A stretch of DNA of 7,522 nt, taken from the NCBI GenBank assembly GCA_027019685.1, contig JALUWH010000254.1, positions 1-7,522 of the forward strand, in the 5' to 3' direction. The DNA is from Ghiorsea sp. GTDB lineage: Bacteria > Pseudomonadota > Zetaproteobacteria > Mariprofundales > Mariprofundaceae. Position 1 is the stretch's first letter. Every line of letters begins with the position of its first letter. The notes below the pieces were generated by a model, which was not told the DNA's origin, did not search any database, and was given only the letters and a program-made list of their open reading frames with translations. Shown piece after piece: positions 1-6,461 of the stretch. The position numbers and the translations under genes are program-made.

Positions 1-40
1 CCCCTCGCCCTTTGAAGGGAGAGGGCTAGGGTGAGGGTTG
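1..40 (-). repeat. Palindromic repeat copy 1 (CTCTCCC type, reverse orientation)
   Basis: The arms CCCTCGCCCTT (2-12) and AAGGGAGAGGG (15-25) form an 11-bp stem with one G/A mismatch and a TG loop. They are followed by the tail CTAGGGTGAGGGTTG. The reverse complement closely matches the copy at 6390-6428. The window edge may cut its left end. Bases 41-60 between this copy and the next show nothing recognisable. Confidence 0.85.
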
Positions 41-60
41 TGTTCAAACAGTTCTCTTTC

Positions 61-102
61 TTACCCCTCATCCCAACCTTCTCCCCTAAATGGGAGAAGG
101 AG
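61..102 (+). repeat. Palindromic repeat copy 2 (CTTCTCCC type) upstream of cbiD
   Basis: The leader ACCCCTCATCCCAA is followed by a perfect 9-bp hairpin, CCTTCTCCC (77-85) and GGGAGAAGG (92-100), with a 6-nt loop. It is nearly identical to the reverse complement of 7297-7339, differing at one leader base and in the loop. Four T residues follow at 103-106 after an AG, so weak terminator or attenuator behaviour is possible. The T-run is too short for a confident terminator call. The right arm also carries the cbiD Shine-Dalgarno. Confidence 0.85.
97..102 (+). promoter_or_regulatory. cbiD Shine-Dalgarno inside a repeat hairpin arm
   Basis: AAGGAG lies 8 nt before the ATG at 111, which is ideal spacing and decides that start over the in-frame ATG at 90. 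Its first four bases (97-100) belong to the right arm of the 9-bp hairpin spanning 77-100. When that hairpin forms in the mRNA, the site would be partly sequestered. A regulatory effect is inferred, not shown. Confidence 0.7.
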
Positions 103-110
103 TTTTCCTT

Positions 111-1292
111 ATGATGAAAAAGCGCGAACGCGGTAAGCGCAAAGGTTTGACCACGGGTGCAAACTCTGCGGCAGCAGCACGCGCAGCAACCATTGGGCTT
201 GCCACTGGAGAAGTCCCCAGCGAACTTGAATCTTTATTGCCCAATGAAACGCGGGTGAAATTTATCATCCATGATGGTGAGGTTAGCGCAGATGGAAAAG
301 CAGCACATGCCATGTGCATTAAAGATGCAGGCGATGACCCAGATTGCACGGATGGCGCACATTTAACGGCGGATGTTCGTTTGCTAGATGGGCAAGCTGG
401 CGAAGTGGTGCTTAAAGGTGGGCAAGGCGTAGGCACGATTACCATGGCAGGACTTGGCTTGGAAGTGGGCGGCCCTGCGATTAATCCTGTACCCCGCAAA
501 AATATTGAAGCCAATGTGCGTGAAGTTGGCGGTGATTTATTAGAAAGTCACGGTTTGGAAGTCACGATTTCTGTACCTGATGGTGAGAAAATGGCGAAGA
601 AAACATTGAATGACCGACTTGGTATTCTTGGCGGTATTTCAATTTTAGGTACCACAGGCATTGTGCATCCTTATTCCACAGCAGCATTTCGCGCATCGGT
701 GGTGCAAGGCATTGAAGTGGCTGCCAATCAAGGGCAAGACACAGTGGTGCTCACCACGGGCGGACGCACAGAAAAGTTTGTGATTGCTGCGTTACCCGAG
801 CTTGAGCAAGCATGTTTTGTACAAATGGGCGATTTCTTAGGTCCGGCACTCGATACCTGTAAAAAAGAACATATCAAACAAGTGATTATTGGTGGCATGG
901 TTGGCAAACTCACCAAAATGGCACAAGGCGAAGTGATTACCCATGCCAATCGCAAAGCGGTGAACACCGATTTATTGGCAGAATTGGCAGAAGGTATTGG
1001 CGCACCAGCAGCTTTGTGTGAAGAGATTCGTGCAGCAGAAACAGCGCGGTTTGCTGCTGAAAAATTAGAAGAAATTGGTTTAGCGGATAAGTTTTACATT
1101 GCTTTGGCAGAGCGCACGATTGCCACCTTAAAAGAGCGTTATCCCAGTGAGTTTAGTGTGCGGGTCATGGTGTGTGATTTCTCTGGCAATCCCTTGGCTG
1201 ATGTGAATTCTTTTCCTCTCCCTTTTAAGGGACAAGGTGAATGCCGTAGGCAGAGAGAGTGCCCTGGGGTAGAGGATACAGGTGAGGGTTGA
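111..1292 (+). CDS. cbiD: CbiD, cobalt-precorrin-5B (C1)-methyltransferase
   Basis: This cytoplasmic enzyme methylates C1 of cobalt-precorrin-5B using S-adenosylmethionine in the early-cobalt B12 route. Family motifs run along the whole protein (M1 at 111): KGLTTGANSAAAARAA near residues 11-26, KDAGDDPDCT (71-80), GGQGVG (103-108), AINPVPR (123-129), ISVPDGE (153-159), LGILGGISILGTTGIV (170-185), GDFLG (240-244) and GKLTKMAQG (265-273). The start at 111 is chosen because AAGGAG precedes it by 8 nt. The in-frame ATG at 90 would only add repeat-encoded residues. The last 26 residues (368-393) and the TGA are encoded by a palindromic repeat, so the native C-terminus has probably been replaced or extended. 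The length of 393 residues slightly exceeds my expectation for the family. The stop overlaps the next start as TGATG, indicating translational coupling to cbiET. Confidence 0.96.
   Translation: MMKKRERGKRKGLTTGANSAAAARAATIGLATGEVPSELESLLPNETRVKFIIHDGEVSADGKAAHAMCIKDAGDDPDCTDGAHLTADVRLLDGQAGEVVLKGGQGVGTITMAGLGLEVGGPAINPVPRKNIEANVREVGGDLLESHGLEVTISVPDGEKMAKKTLNDRLGILGGISILGTTGIVHPYSTAAFRASVVQGIEVAANQGQDTVVLTTGGRTEKFVIAALPELEQACFVQMGDFLGPALDTCKKEHIKQVIIGGMVGKLTKMAQGEVITHANRKAVNTDLLAELAEGIGAPAALCEEIRAAETARFAAEKLEEIGLADKFYIALAERTIATLKERYPSEFSVRVMVCDFSGNPLADVNSFPLPFKGQGECRRQRECPGVEDTGEG
1212..1292 (-). repeat. Long palindromic repeat copy A, overlapping the 3' end of cbiD
   Basis: This 81-nt element matches the reverse complement of 7211-7291 at 77 of 81 positions. 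It can fold as a branched structure. An outer stem CCTCT/AGAGG (1215-1219 with 1271-1275) encloses a CCCTT/AAGGG hairpin (1220-1231), a small GCC/GGC hairpin (1243-1251) and a CCC/GGG hairpin near 1262-1268. The right end, AGGTGAGGGTTGA, is the core shared with the short copies. It supplies the CbiD C-terminal codons and stop. Confidence 0.9.
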
Positions 1293-2629
1293 TGAAAAAA
1301 AATGATGTATTAAACGCTCCCTCACCCCAACCCTCTCCCTCTAAGAAGGAGAGGGAGAAGCGCTGCGTAGTTTTAGGCGTATTGGATAATGGCATTGCAG
1401 GGCTTGCACCCGATGCTTTGGCTTTACTCAACCAAGCGGATGTGGTGATTGGTGGTACACGCGTACTCGAATTGTTTGCGGCAGAACTTCAATCCGGTGC
1501 TGAAACCTTTGATTTAACAGGTCATCTTAAAGATGTACCCATGCGTATTGAGCAGGCTTTGGCAAAACAACAAGCCGTGGTGGTTTTAGCCACGGGCGAC
1601 CCGCTATGTCATGGCATTGCGGTTTATTTGAAAAAGAAAATCGGCTTATCCAAGCTTGATATTCGCCCCAATGTATCTGCGCTGCAGCTGGCTTGTGCGC
1701 GTGTGGGTGTAAGTTGGCAGGATGCTTATATTTGCTCGGTGCATACCAAAGATGCAGGTGAATGGGCGGACAACCCAAGCAAGGAACACGGGCTTTATCC
1801 GCTGTTTAAAGCATGTATGCAGCACAGAAAAATCATCACATTTACCAGCCCTAAAAATAATCCAGCGCGTATTGCCAGAATGTTGGTTGCTGAAGCTATA
1901 GCTGATGATTTCGAGATGATTGTGGCTGAGAATTTGTTGCAAGATGAGGAACGTATTGTAGCCGATGTGCCTGTGTCAGCGTTGGTAGAACAAGACTTTG
2001 CTGATTTAAATATGGTGATTTTAGAGCGCAAAGAAAAGCTGAATAAACCTGTGTTGTTTGGGTATGAGGATGCAAGCTTTAACCAACGCAAACCTGAAAA
2101 AGGCTTGATTACCAAGCGTGAAGTGCGTGCCGTGTCTCTGGCGCATATGCAGCTTAAAGCGAACAGCATTGTTTGGGATATTGGTGCGGGCTCTGGCTCT
2201 GTGGGTTTGGAAGCGGCAAGGCTTTGCCCCAATGGTTGGGTGTACGCCATTGAAAAGAATGAAGCTGATTATGAAATTGCGAAAAGCAATCAAGTGCAGA
2301 TGGACATTCACCACTACACGTTGGTCAATGCTAAAGCCCCTGAATGTTTAGATGCTTGGCCGAACCCGGATGCTGTGTTTGTCGGTGGCTCGGGTGGCGA
2401 ATTGGCAGCGTTAATCAAGCTGATTGTAAGTAGATTGAATGAAGCTGGTCATTTGGTGATGAATTTTGTCACCATTGAAAATCTTGCGGCGGCAACAGAA
2501 GCATTAAAAGCTATGGATGTATCATGGTCTATCACCCAAATGCAGGTCTCCCGCAGTAAACCGATTTTGCATATGCATCGCATGGCAGCAGAAAATCCTG
2601 TATGGATTGTGACAGTAGCTAAAATATAA
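1292..2629 (+). CDS. cbiET: CbiE-CbiT fusion (CobL type): C5- and decarboxylating C15-methyltransferase
   Basis: A two-domain cytoplasmic SAM enzyme of corrin synthesis. The CbiE part (about residues 25-245, C5 methylation) shows VVLGVLDNGIAGL (26-38), the tetrapyrrole-methylase loop LATGDPLCHG (99-108) and PNVSALQLACARVGVSW (126-142). The CbiT part (about 258-445, C15 methylation and C12 acetate decarboxylation) shows KGLITKREVRA, the class I SAM site VWDIGAGSGSVGLEAA (294-309) and DAVFVGGSGG (360-369). The fused order is that of CobL. The ATG at 1292 overlaps the cbiD TGA by one base and follows GGTGAGG. A TTG at 1289 is possible but less likely. Residues 9-23, APSPQPSPSKKEREK, are a translated palindromic repeat lying just before the conserved fold. 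This is an N-terminal extension not expected in the family. Stop is TAA. Confidence 0.95.
   Translation: MKKNDVLNAPSPQPSPSKKEREKRCVVLGVLDNGIAGLAPDALALLNQADVVIGGTRVLELFAAELQSGAETFDLTGHLKDVPMRIEQALAKQQAVVVLATGDPLCHGIAVYLKKKIGLSKLDIRPNVSALQLACARVGVSWQDAYICSVHTKDAGEWADNPSKEHGLYPLFKACMQHRKIITFTSPKNNPARIARMLVAEAIADDFEMIVAENLLQDEERIVADVPVSALVEQDFADLNMVILERKEKLNKPVLFGYEDASFNQRKPEKGLITKREVRAVSLAHMQLKANSIVWDIGAGSGSVGLEAARLCPNGWVYAIEKNEADYEIAKSNQVQMDIHHYTLVNAKAPECLDAWPNPDAVFVGGSGGELAALIKLIVSRLNEAGHLVMNFVTIENLAAATEALKAMDVSWSITQMQVSRSKPILHMHRMAAENPVWIVTVAKI
1317..1360 (+). repeat. Palindromic repeat copy 3, translated inside cbiET
   Basis: Bases 1319-1340 are identical to 6390-6411. The hairpin pairs CCCTCTCC (1331-1338) with GGAGAGGG (1348-1355) and extends inward with one C/A mismatch and a TAA loop. 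It is read in frame and gives a Pro/Ser then Lys/Glu/Arg-rich peptide without a stop codon. Confidence 0.88.
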
Positions 2630-2651
2630 ATATCAGTTGTTGTTTAAAAAA

Positions 2652-2666
2652 TGTTTAGAATAAACA
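2652..2666. promoter_or_regulatory. Short inverted repeat before the inserted gene pair
   Basis: TGTTTA-GAA-TAAACA is a perfect 6-bp inverted repeat with a 3-nt spacer in the 58-nt gap after cbiET. It ends 8 nt before the AAGGAG ribosome-binding site at 2675-2680. TAGAAT (2656-2661) resembles a -10 box, but I find no -35 box at proper spacing. It could be an operator, a weak hairpin or chance. It lacks a T-run, so it is not an intrinsic terminator. Confidence 0.3.
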
Positions 2667-2687
2667 GGACGCTGAAGGAGATGAATT

Positions 2688-4808
2688 ATGTATTGTGAGC
2701 AACCGAAACCAGATTCTAAAAAATACTCAGACCTGATTTCAGAGATACAAAAAGGGATTATTAAAATCCCTAAGTTTCAGCGTGACTTTGTGTGGGGGAT
2801 TGAGAAAACAGCACAGCTTTTGGATAGTATTCTTAAAGGCTACCCAATCGGAACATTTATTCTTTGGCAAACGAATGAGCGGCTTAATGACATAAAAAAT
2901 ATTGGAAACCTTGAAATACCAGAAACTCCAGAGGGAACAAAAGTCCAATACGTTCTTGATGGGCAACAGCGAATTACATCTCTCTATGCAGCCTTTCTAG
3001 GCGCTAAGCTACAGAAGGTGGGCGAGAAAAAGATTACTGATTACGCTCAAATTTTTATAGATTTAGATAAAGATATTAATGAAAATGATGATCAGGTTAT
3101 TACTTCGGAGCCATCAGGTGAGAATATTGTTTCCCTAAGTGATGTGTTAAACTTTATGGATAGAATGACCGATATCAAAGATAGATACTCAGATGAAGAC
3201 TTCAAGAAAATCCATTCATATTCTAGGGCATTTGATACATACGATTTCTCAACGGTTTTATTAAGAAAAGAAGATATAGATTCAGCAATCGAAGTTTTTA
3301 CCCGTATTAACACAGGCGGGCAAACACTGACCCTTTTTGAGATTATGACTGCAAAAACATATGATGAAGATCAAAACTTCGACATGCAGTCTAAGTGGCA
3401 AGAAATTCTAGATGAACTTAAGGATATAAAGTACGAAGGGGTATCAAGTATGATTGTACTTAATTTACTTTCGCTCATTCTTAGTGATACAAATGAATGC
3501 AAAAGAAAAACTATCCTTACACTAAAAAAACAGAGTATTATTGATAACTGGGATGACATCATTTCAGCTATTAAAGATAGTATTGATTACTTTAGAACGA
3601 CCTACCGCATACCTGTATCTCAACTCTTGCCTTACGATTCTTTATTGGTGCCTTTCGCCTATTTCTTTTATTATGAGAAGGACAAGCCCAAGGCTGAACA
3701 ACGTAAATACTTGGAAGAATTTTTTTGGCGTATGTCGCTATCCTATCGTTATTCAAGCGCATCGGAATCAAAGCTCGCTCAGGATATTAAACGTATTGAT
3801 CTTATTTTGAGTGAAAAGAGACCAAGTTACAATGATATAAAGGTGAGCTTAGACTCACCACAAAGCTTGATTGATACAAACTTCAGTGCAGGCAATAGTT
3901 ATTGTAAGGCCATTCTTTGTTTACTTGCTTATCAAGAGCCTAAAGACTTTCAAGATAACGGTAAGGTTATACTTGATAATTCATGGTTAAAAGTTGCGAG
4001 CAGTAAAAATTACCATCACTTCTTTCCAAAGGCATACCTTAAAGGGAAAACAGTTATAAACAGTAATAGCCTGATGAACATTACATTTGTAAGTGACCAT
4101 TTAAACAAACGTAAAATTGGAGCCAAAGCACCGTCTGTTTATATTGGAGCCTTCCAAGAAGAAAATGACAAAATTGATACATCTTTAAAGTCGCACTTTA
4201 TTAGCTTAAATGGCTTCGGGCTTGAAAGTAATGATTATGATATTTTCTTGCAGGAGCGAGCTAAGTTAATCTATTCAGAGCTAAAATCCCGAATAGAAAT
4301 ATCTCATGTAGAGCCAAAGTATGAGGCTGTTGAAGAGCTTATCCACGGAGGTGAAAGTGACTTAGTTGAGTTTAAAGAAACACTTCGCTATGACACCCGT
4401 ACAAATGTGGTGAATAAAAAGCTTGAGCATGTTGTTGCGAAAACGATAGCAGCATTTTTAAATACTAATGGTGGTAACTTACTTATTGGGGTTGCAGATA
4501 ACCAAGATGTCAAAGGACTTGATAGGGATATATCTACCTTACATAAACAGAATATTGATGGGTTTGAACTACAGTTAATTGAAGTAATAAAAAAATATAT
4601 CGGAAGTGAATACACGCCATATATAAAAATATCATACCCTGATCACCAAGGTATAAAAATATGCTTGATCAAGGTGTCAAAAAGTGGTGGTTCAGTTTTT
4701 GTAAAAAATGAAGGTGTAGAAGAATTTTTTATTAGGGTTGGGGGTTCTTCTCAACCATTAACAAGAGAGAAACAAAGTCAGTATGAAAAGAATCGTGAAA
4801 GAAAATAA
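2688..4808 (+). CDS. DUF262 / HNH (DUF1524-like) / AlbA_2 fusion, putative defence protein
   Basis: A 706-residue multidomain protein. The N-terminal DUF262 (GmrS/ParB-like, nucleotide-using) domain shows IPKFQRDFVW (27-36), DGQQR (91-95) and FTRINTGGQTLT (204-215). After a helical middle, residues 442-486 show YHHFFPKAYL, then NSLMN and NKRKIGAKAPSVYI, the pattern of the HNH-like DUF1524 nuclease of GmrSD-type enzymes. The C-terminus (about 556-690) is an AlbA_2/Schlafen domain with ESDLVEFKETL, FLNTNGGNLLIGVAD and FIRVGGSSQPL. DUF262-DUF1524 proteins include type IV modification-dependent restriction enzymes; a phage-defence role here is inferred. AAGGAG lies 7 nt before the ATG. The gene is visibly AT-richer than the B12 genes, with 30-35% GC in lines sampled, which suggests transfer. 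Its last 26 nt overlap the Bro-N gene. The domains appear intact. Confidence 0.85.
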   Translation: MYCEQPKPDSKKYSDLISEIQKGIIKIPKFQRDFVWGIEKTAQLLDSILKGYPIGTFILWQTNERLNDIKNIGNLEIPETPEGTKVQYVLDGQQRITSLYAAFLGAKLQKVGEKKITDYAQIFIDLDKDINENDDQVITSEPSGENIVSLSDVLNFMDRMTDIKDRYSDEDFKKIHSYSRAFDTYDFSTVLLRKEDIDSAIEVFTRINTGGQTLTLFEIMTAKTYDEDQNFDMQSKWQEILDELKDIKYEGVSSMIVLNLLSLILSDTNECKRKTILTLKKQSIIDNWDDIISAIKDSIDYFRTTYRIPVSQLLPYDSLLVPFAYFFYYEKDKPKAEQRKYLEEFFWRMSLSYRYSSASESKLAQDIKRIDLILSEKRPSYNDIKVSLDSPQSLIDTNFSAGNSYCKAILCLLAYQEPKDFQDNGKVILDNSWLKVASSKNYHHFFPKAYLKGKTVINSNSLMNITFVSDHLNKRKIGAKAPSVYIGAFQEENDKIDTSLKSHFISLNGFGLESNDYDIFLQERAKLIYSELKSRIEISHVEPKYEAVEELIHGGESDLVEFKETLRYDTRTNVVNKKLEHVVAKTIAAFLNTNGGNLLIGVADNQDVKGLDRDISTLHKQNIDGFELQLIEVIKKYIGSEYTPYIKISYPDHQGIKICLIKVSKSGGSVFVKNEGVEEFFIRVGGSSQPLTREKQSQYEKNRERK

Positions 4809-5628
4809 GCTTATTGTCTTTCAAGATAAAAATATCCGTAGAGCTTGGTATGAAAATCAATGGTTTTATTCATTGGTGGATGTGATTGGTGCGTTGACGG
4901 GCAGTGCTAATCCCACGGATTACCTGAAAAAGATTCGTAAAAGGGATGAAGAGCTGGGTTTCTACGTAGGGACAAACTGTCCCCAGATAGAAATGTTGAC
5001 GGAGTCGGGCAAGAAAAGAAAAACTTTGGCAGGAAATACGCAGGATGTCTTTCGCCTGATTCAGTCTGTTCCTAGCAAACAGGCTGAGCCATTTAAACGC
5101 TGGTTGGCGAAGGTTGGGCAAGAGCGTATTGATGAAATTGAAAACCCTGAACTTGCACAGGAGCGCATGAAAGCCATCTATGAGCAAAAGGGCTATCCAT
5201 CGGATTGGATTGATAAGCGTTTGCGAGGTATGGCGATTCGTCAGAATTTGACCGATGAATGGAAAGAACGAGGCATTGAGGAACAGCGTGATTTTGCGAT
5301 ATTAACGGCTGAAATTTCCAAGGCGACATTTGGGGTGACTCCGAGTGAGTATAAAAAGTTAAAACAACTGCCTGAAAAATCCAAAGCCAATTTGCGTGAT
5401 CATATGGATGATTTGGAATTGATTTTTACGATGTTGGGTGAGCGTGTCACCACAGAAATATCAAAAGAAGAAGAGCCTGATACATTGTCCAAGAGTAAAG
5501 CGGTTGCCAAACGTGGTGGCAAGGTGGCTGGTAATGCAAGAAAAGAGACAGAGAAAGAATTAGGACGAAGTGTAGTTTCAGGAAATAACTATTTAGATAT
5601 GAAGAAAAGCAGGAATTTGGATGAATAA
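4783..5628 (+). CDS. Bro-N domain protein (phage antirepressor-like)
   Basis: A 281-residue protein. The N-terminal Bro-N domain (about 8-110) reads LIVFQDKNIRRAWYENQWFY, then SLVDVIGALTG and, near its end, RLIQSVPSKQAEPFKRWLAKVG. This domain is typical of phage and baculovirus Bro/antirepressor proteins and is thought to bind DNA. The C-terminal half (REDF-type helical region, then TTEISKEEEPDTL and VAKRGGKVAGNARKETE) matches the stand-alone chromosomal Bro-N proteins I recognise; their function is unknown to me. The ATG at 4783 overlaps the preceding gene by 26 nt and has only a weak GAGAGA 12 nt upstream, so GTG at 4795 is an alternative. The end overlaps cbiL by 8 nt, and its last codons contain the cbiL ribosome-binding site. 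The first lines are AT-rich like the upstream gene, while the middle is nearer 47% GC. It may regulate or accompany the fusion protein; this is inferred from position. Confidence 0.85.
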   Translation: MKRIVKENKLIVFQDKNIRRAWYENQWFYSLVDVIGALTGSANPTDYLKKIRKRDEELGFYVGTNCPQIEMLTESGKKRKTLAGNTQDVFRLIQSVPSKQAEPFKRWLAKVGQERIDEIENPELAQERMKAIYEQKGYPSDWIDKRLRGMAIRQNLTDEWKERGIEEQRDFAILTAEISKATFGVTPSEYKKLKQLPEKSKANLRDHMDDLELIFTMLGERVTTEISKEEEPDTLSKSKAVAKRGGKVAGNARKETEKELGRSVVSGNNYLDMKKSRNLDE

Positions 5629-6385
5629 AGGTAAACTTGTAGCAACATCCTTAGGCCCTGGCGATGCAGGGTTGATTACTCGCAAGGCTTGGGCTGTGAT
5701 GCAGTCGGATGCATTGTGGTGTTATCCCGTGCGTAAAAAAGGTGGCAAGAGCCATGCGTTGGGCATTGCAGAACGGACAGGGCTAGCCATACCTGAAGAT
5801 GCTTTGGAATTGGTGTTTCCCATGACCCATGATACGGAAATTCTGGCGCGGGCATGGGCGCGAACTGCGGATAAGATTGTGCCTGTGTTGCAAAATGGGC
5901 GTGATGTTGCTTTTTTGGTGGAAGGGGATGCTTCTACTTTTTCAACGTTCACCTATTTGGCGCGTTATGTGCAAAGCTTGGATGCGGATATTGAAGTGGA
6001 AACCATTGCAGGTGTGCCATCCTTTAATGCAGCTGCTGCTAGTGCATCTTTCCCGCTCGCAGAAACGGATGACACCGTAGCGATTGTGCCAGCAGGTTAT
6101 GGTTTGGATGAATTGGAAAAACTATTACCGCATTTTGATACTTTGGTATTGCTCAAAGTGAAACCATTGTTGGATAGCGTGATTGATTGGTTGGCGGCGC
6201 ATGATTTATTAACCGATGCGGTGTTCGTGGAAAAAGCAGGCGCGCCTGAAGAACGGATTATTCATGATGTGGCTTCGCTCAAAGGTGAGAAGGTGAATTA
6301 TCTTTCATTGATGTTGGTGCGAAACCCGAATAGGGAACGTGGTGAAATGATTCGCGGTTGTAAGAAAAAGGATGTGGTTTCATGA
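5621..6385 (+). CDS. cbiL: CbiL/CobI, precorrin-2 / cobalt-factor II C20-methyltransferase
   Basis: This cytoplasmic SAM-dependent enzyme methylates C20 of the precorrin-2-level macrocycle, the first methylation of the corrin branch. The 254-residue length is close to the family norm. Motifs are LGPGDAGLIT (11-20), YPVRKKGGKSHAL (35-47), VEGDASTFSTFTYL (100-113), ETIAGVPSFNAAAA (127-140) and KAGAPEERI (205-213), all typical of the tetrapyrrole methylase fold and the C20 subgroup. The ATG is supported by AGGA at 5611-5614 with a 6-nt spacer, inside the end of the Bro-N gene, which it overlaps by 8 nt. Translation may therefore be coupled to that inserted gene. Whether the substrate carries cobalt (CbiL) or not (CobI) cannot be told from motifs; CbiD and CbiG nearby favour CbiL. 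GC resembles the other B12 genes. A repeat follows 4 nt after the stop. Confidence 0.93.
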   Translation: MNKGKLVATSLGPGDAGLITRKAWAVMQSDALWCYPVRKKGGKSHALGIAERTGLAIPEDALELVFPMTHDTEILARAWARTADKIVPVLQNGRDVAFLVEGDASTFSTFTYLARYVQSLDADIEVETIAGVPSFNAAAASASFPLAETDDTVAIVPAGYGLDELEKLLPHFDTLVLLKVKPLLDSVIDWLAAHDLLTDAVFVEKAGAPEERIIHDVASLKGEKVNYLSLMLVRNPNRERGEMIRGCKKKDVVS

Positions 6386-6389
6386 TAAA

Positions 6390-6428
6390 CCCTCACCCCA
6401 ACCCTCTCCCTTATCAAGGGCGAGGGAG
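6390..6428 (+). repeat. Palindromic repeat copy 4 between cbiL and cbiG
   Basis: The CCCTCACCCCAA leader is followed by the stem CCCTCTCCCTT (6402-6412) and AAGGGCGAGGG (6416-6426), with an ATC loop and one T/C mismatch. It starts 4 nt after the cbiL stop and fills most of the 76-nt gap. No T-run follows, so it is not a standard terminator. Confidence 0.88.
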
Positions 6429-6461
6429 TTCAGATGTTAAGCCGATAAAAGGATGTGAACG

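Noticed and set aside
90..110. In-frame ATG at 90 as the cbiD start
   Set aside because: It lies within the repeat hairpin, has no ribosome-binding site at good spacing, and adds only repeat-encoded residues; AAGGAG with 8-nt spacing favours 111.
1..110. Cobalamin riboswitch upstream of cbiD
   Set aside because: The leader present is almost entirely palindromic repeats, and I see no B12-box-like sequence; a riboswitch could still lie upstream of the window.
86..514. Open frame on the minus strand opposite cbiD, and similar long antisense frames elsewhere
   Set aside because: They lack recognisable domains and lie opposite genes with clear family motifs; they are shadows of the coding strand.
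2680..5626. GATGAAT at 2680-2686 and 5620-5626 as a target-site duplication flanking the inserted gene pair
   Set aside because: Seven bases can match by chance, no terminal inverted repeats or transposase accompany them, and removing one unit would put the ATG directly against the ribosome-binding site with no spacer.
6390..6430. Intrinsic terminator between cbiL and cbiG
   Set aside because: The hairpin is strong, but GAGTTCAGATG follows rather than a T-run, and the next gene continues the same pathway.
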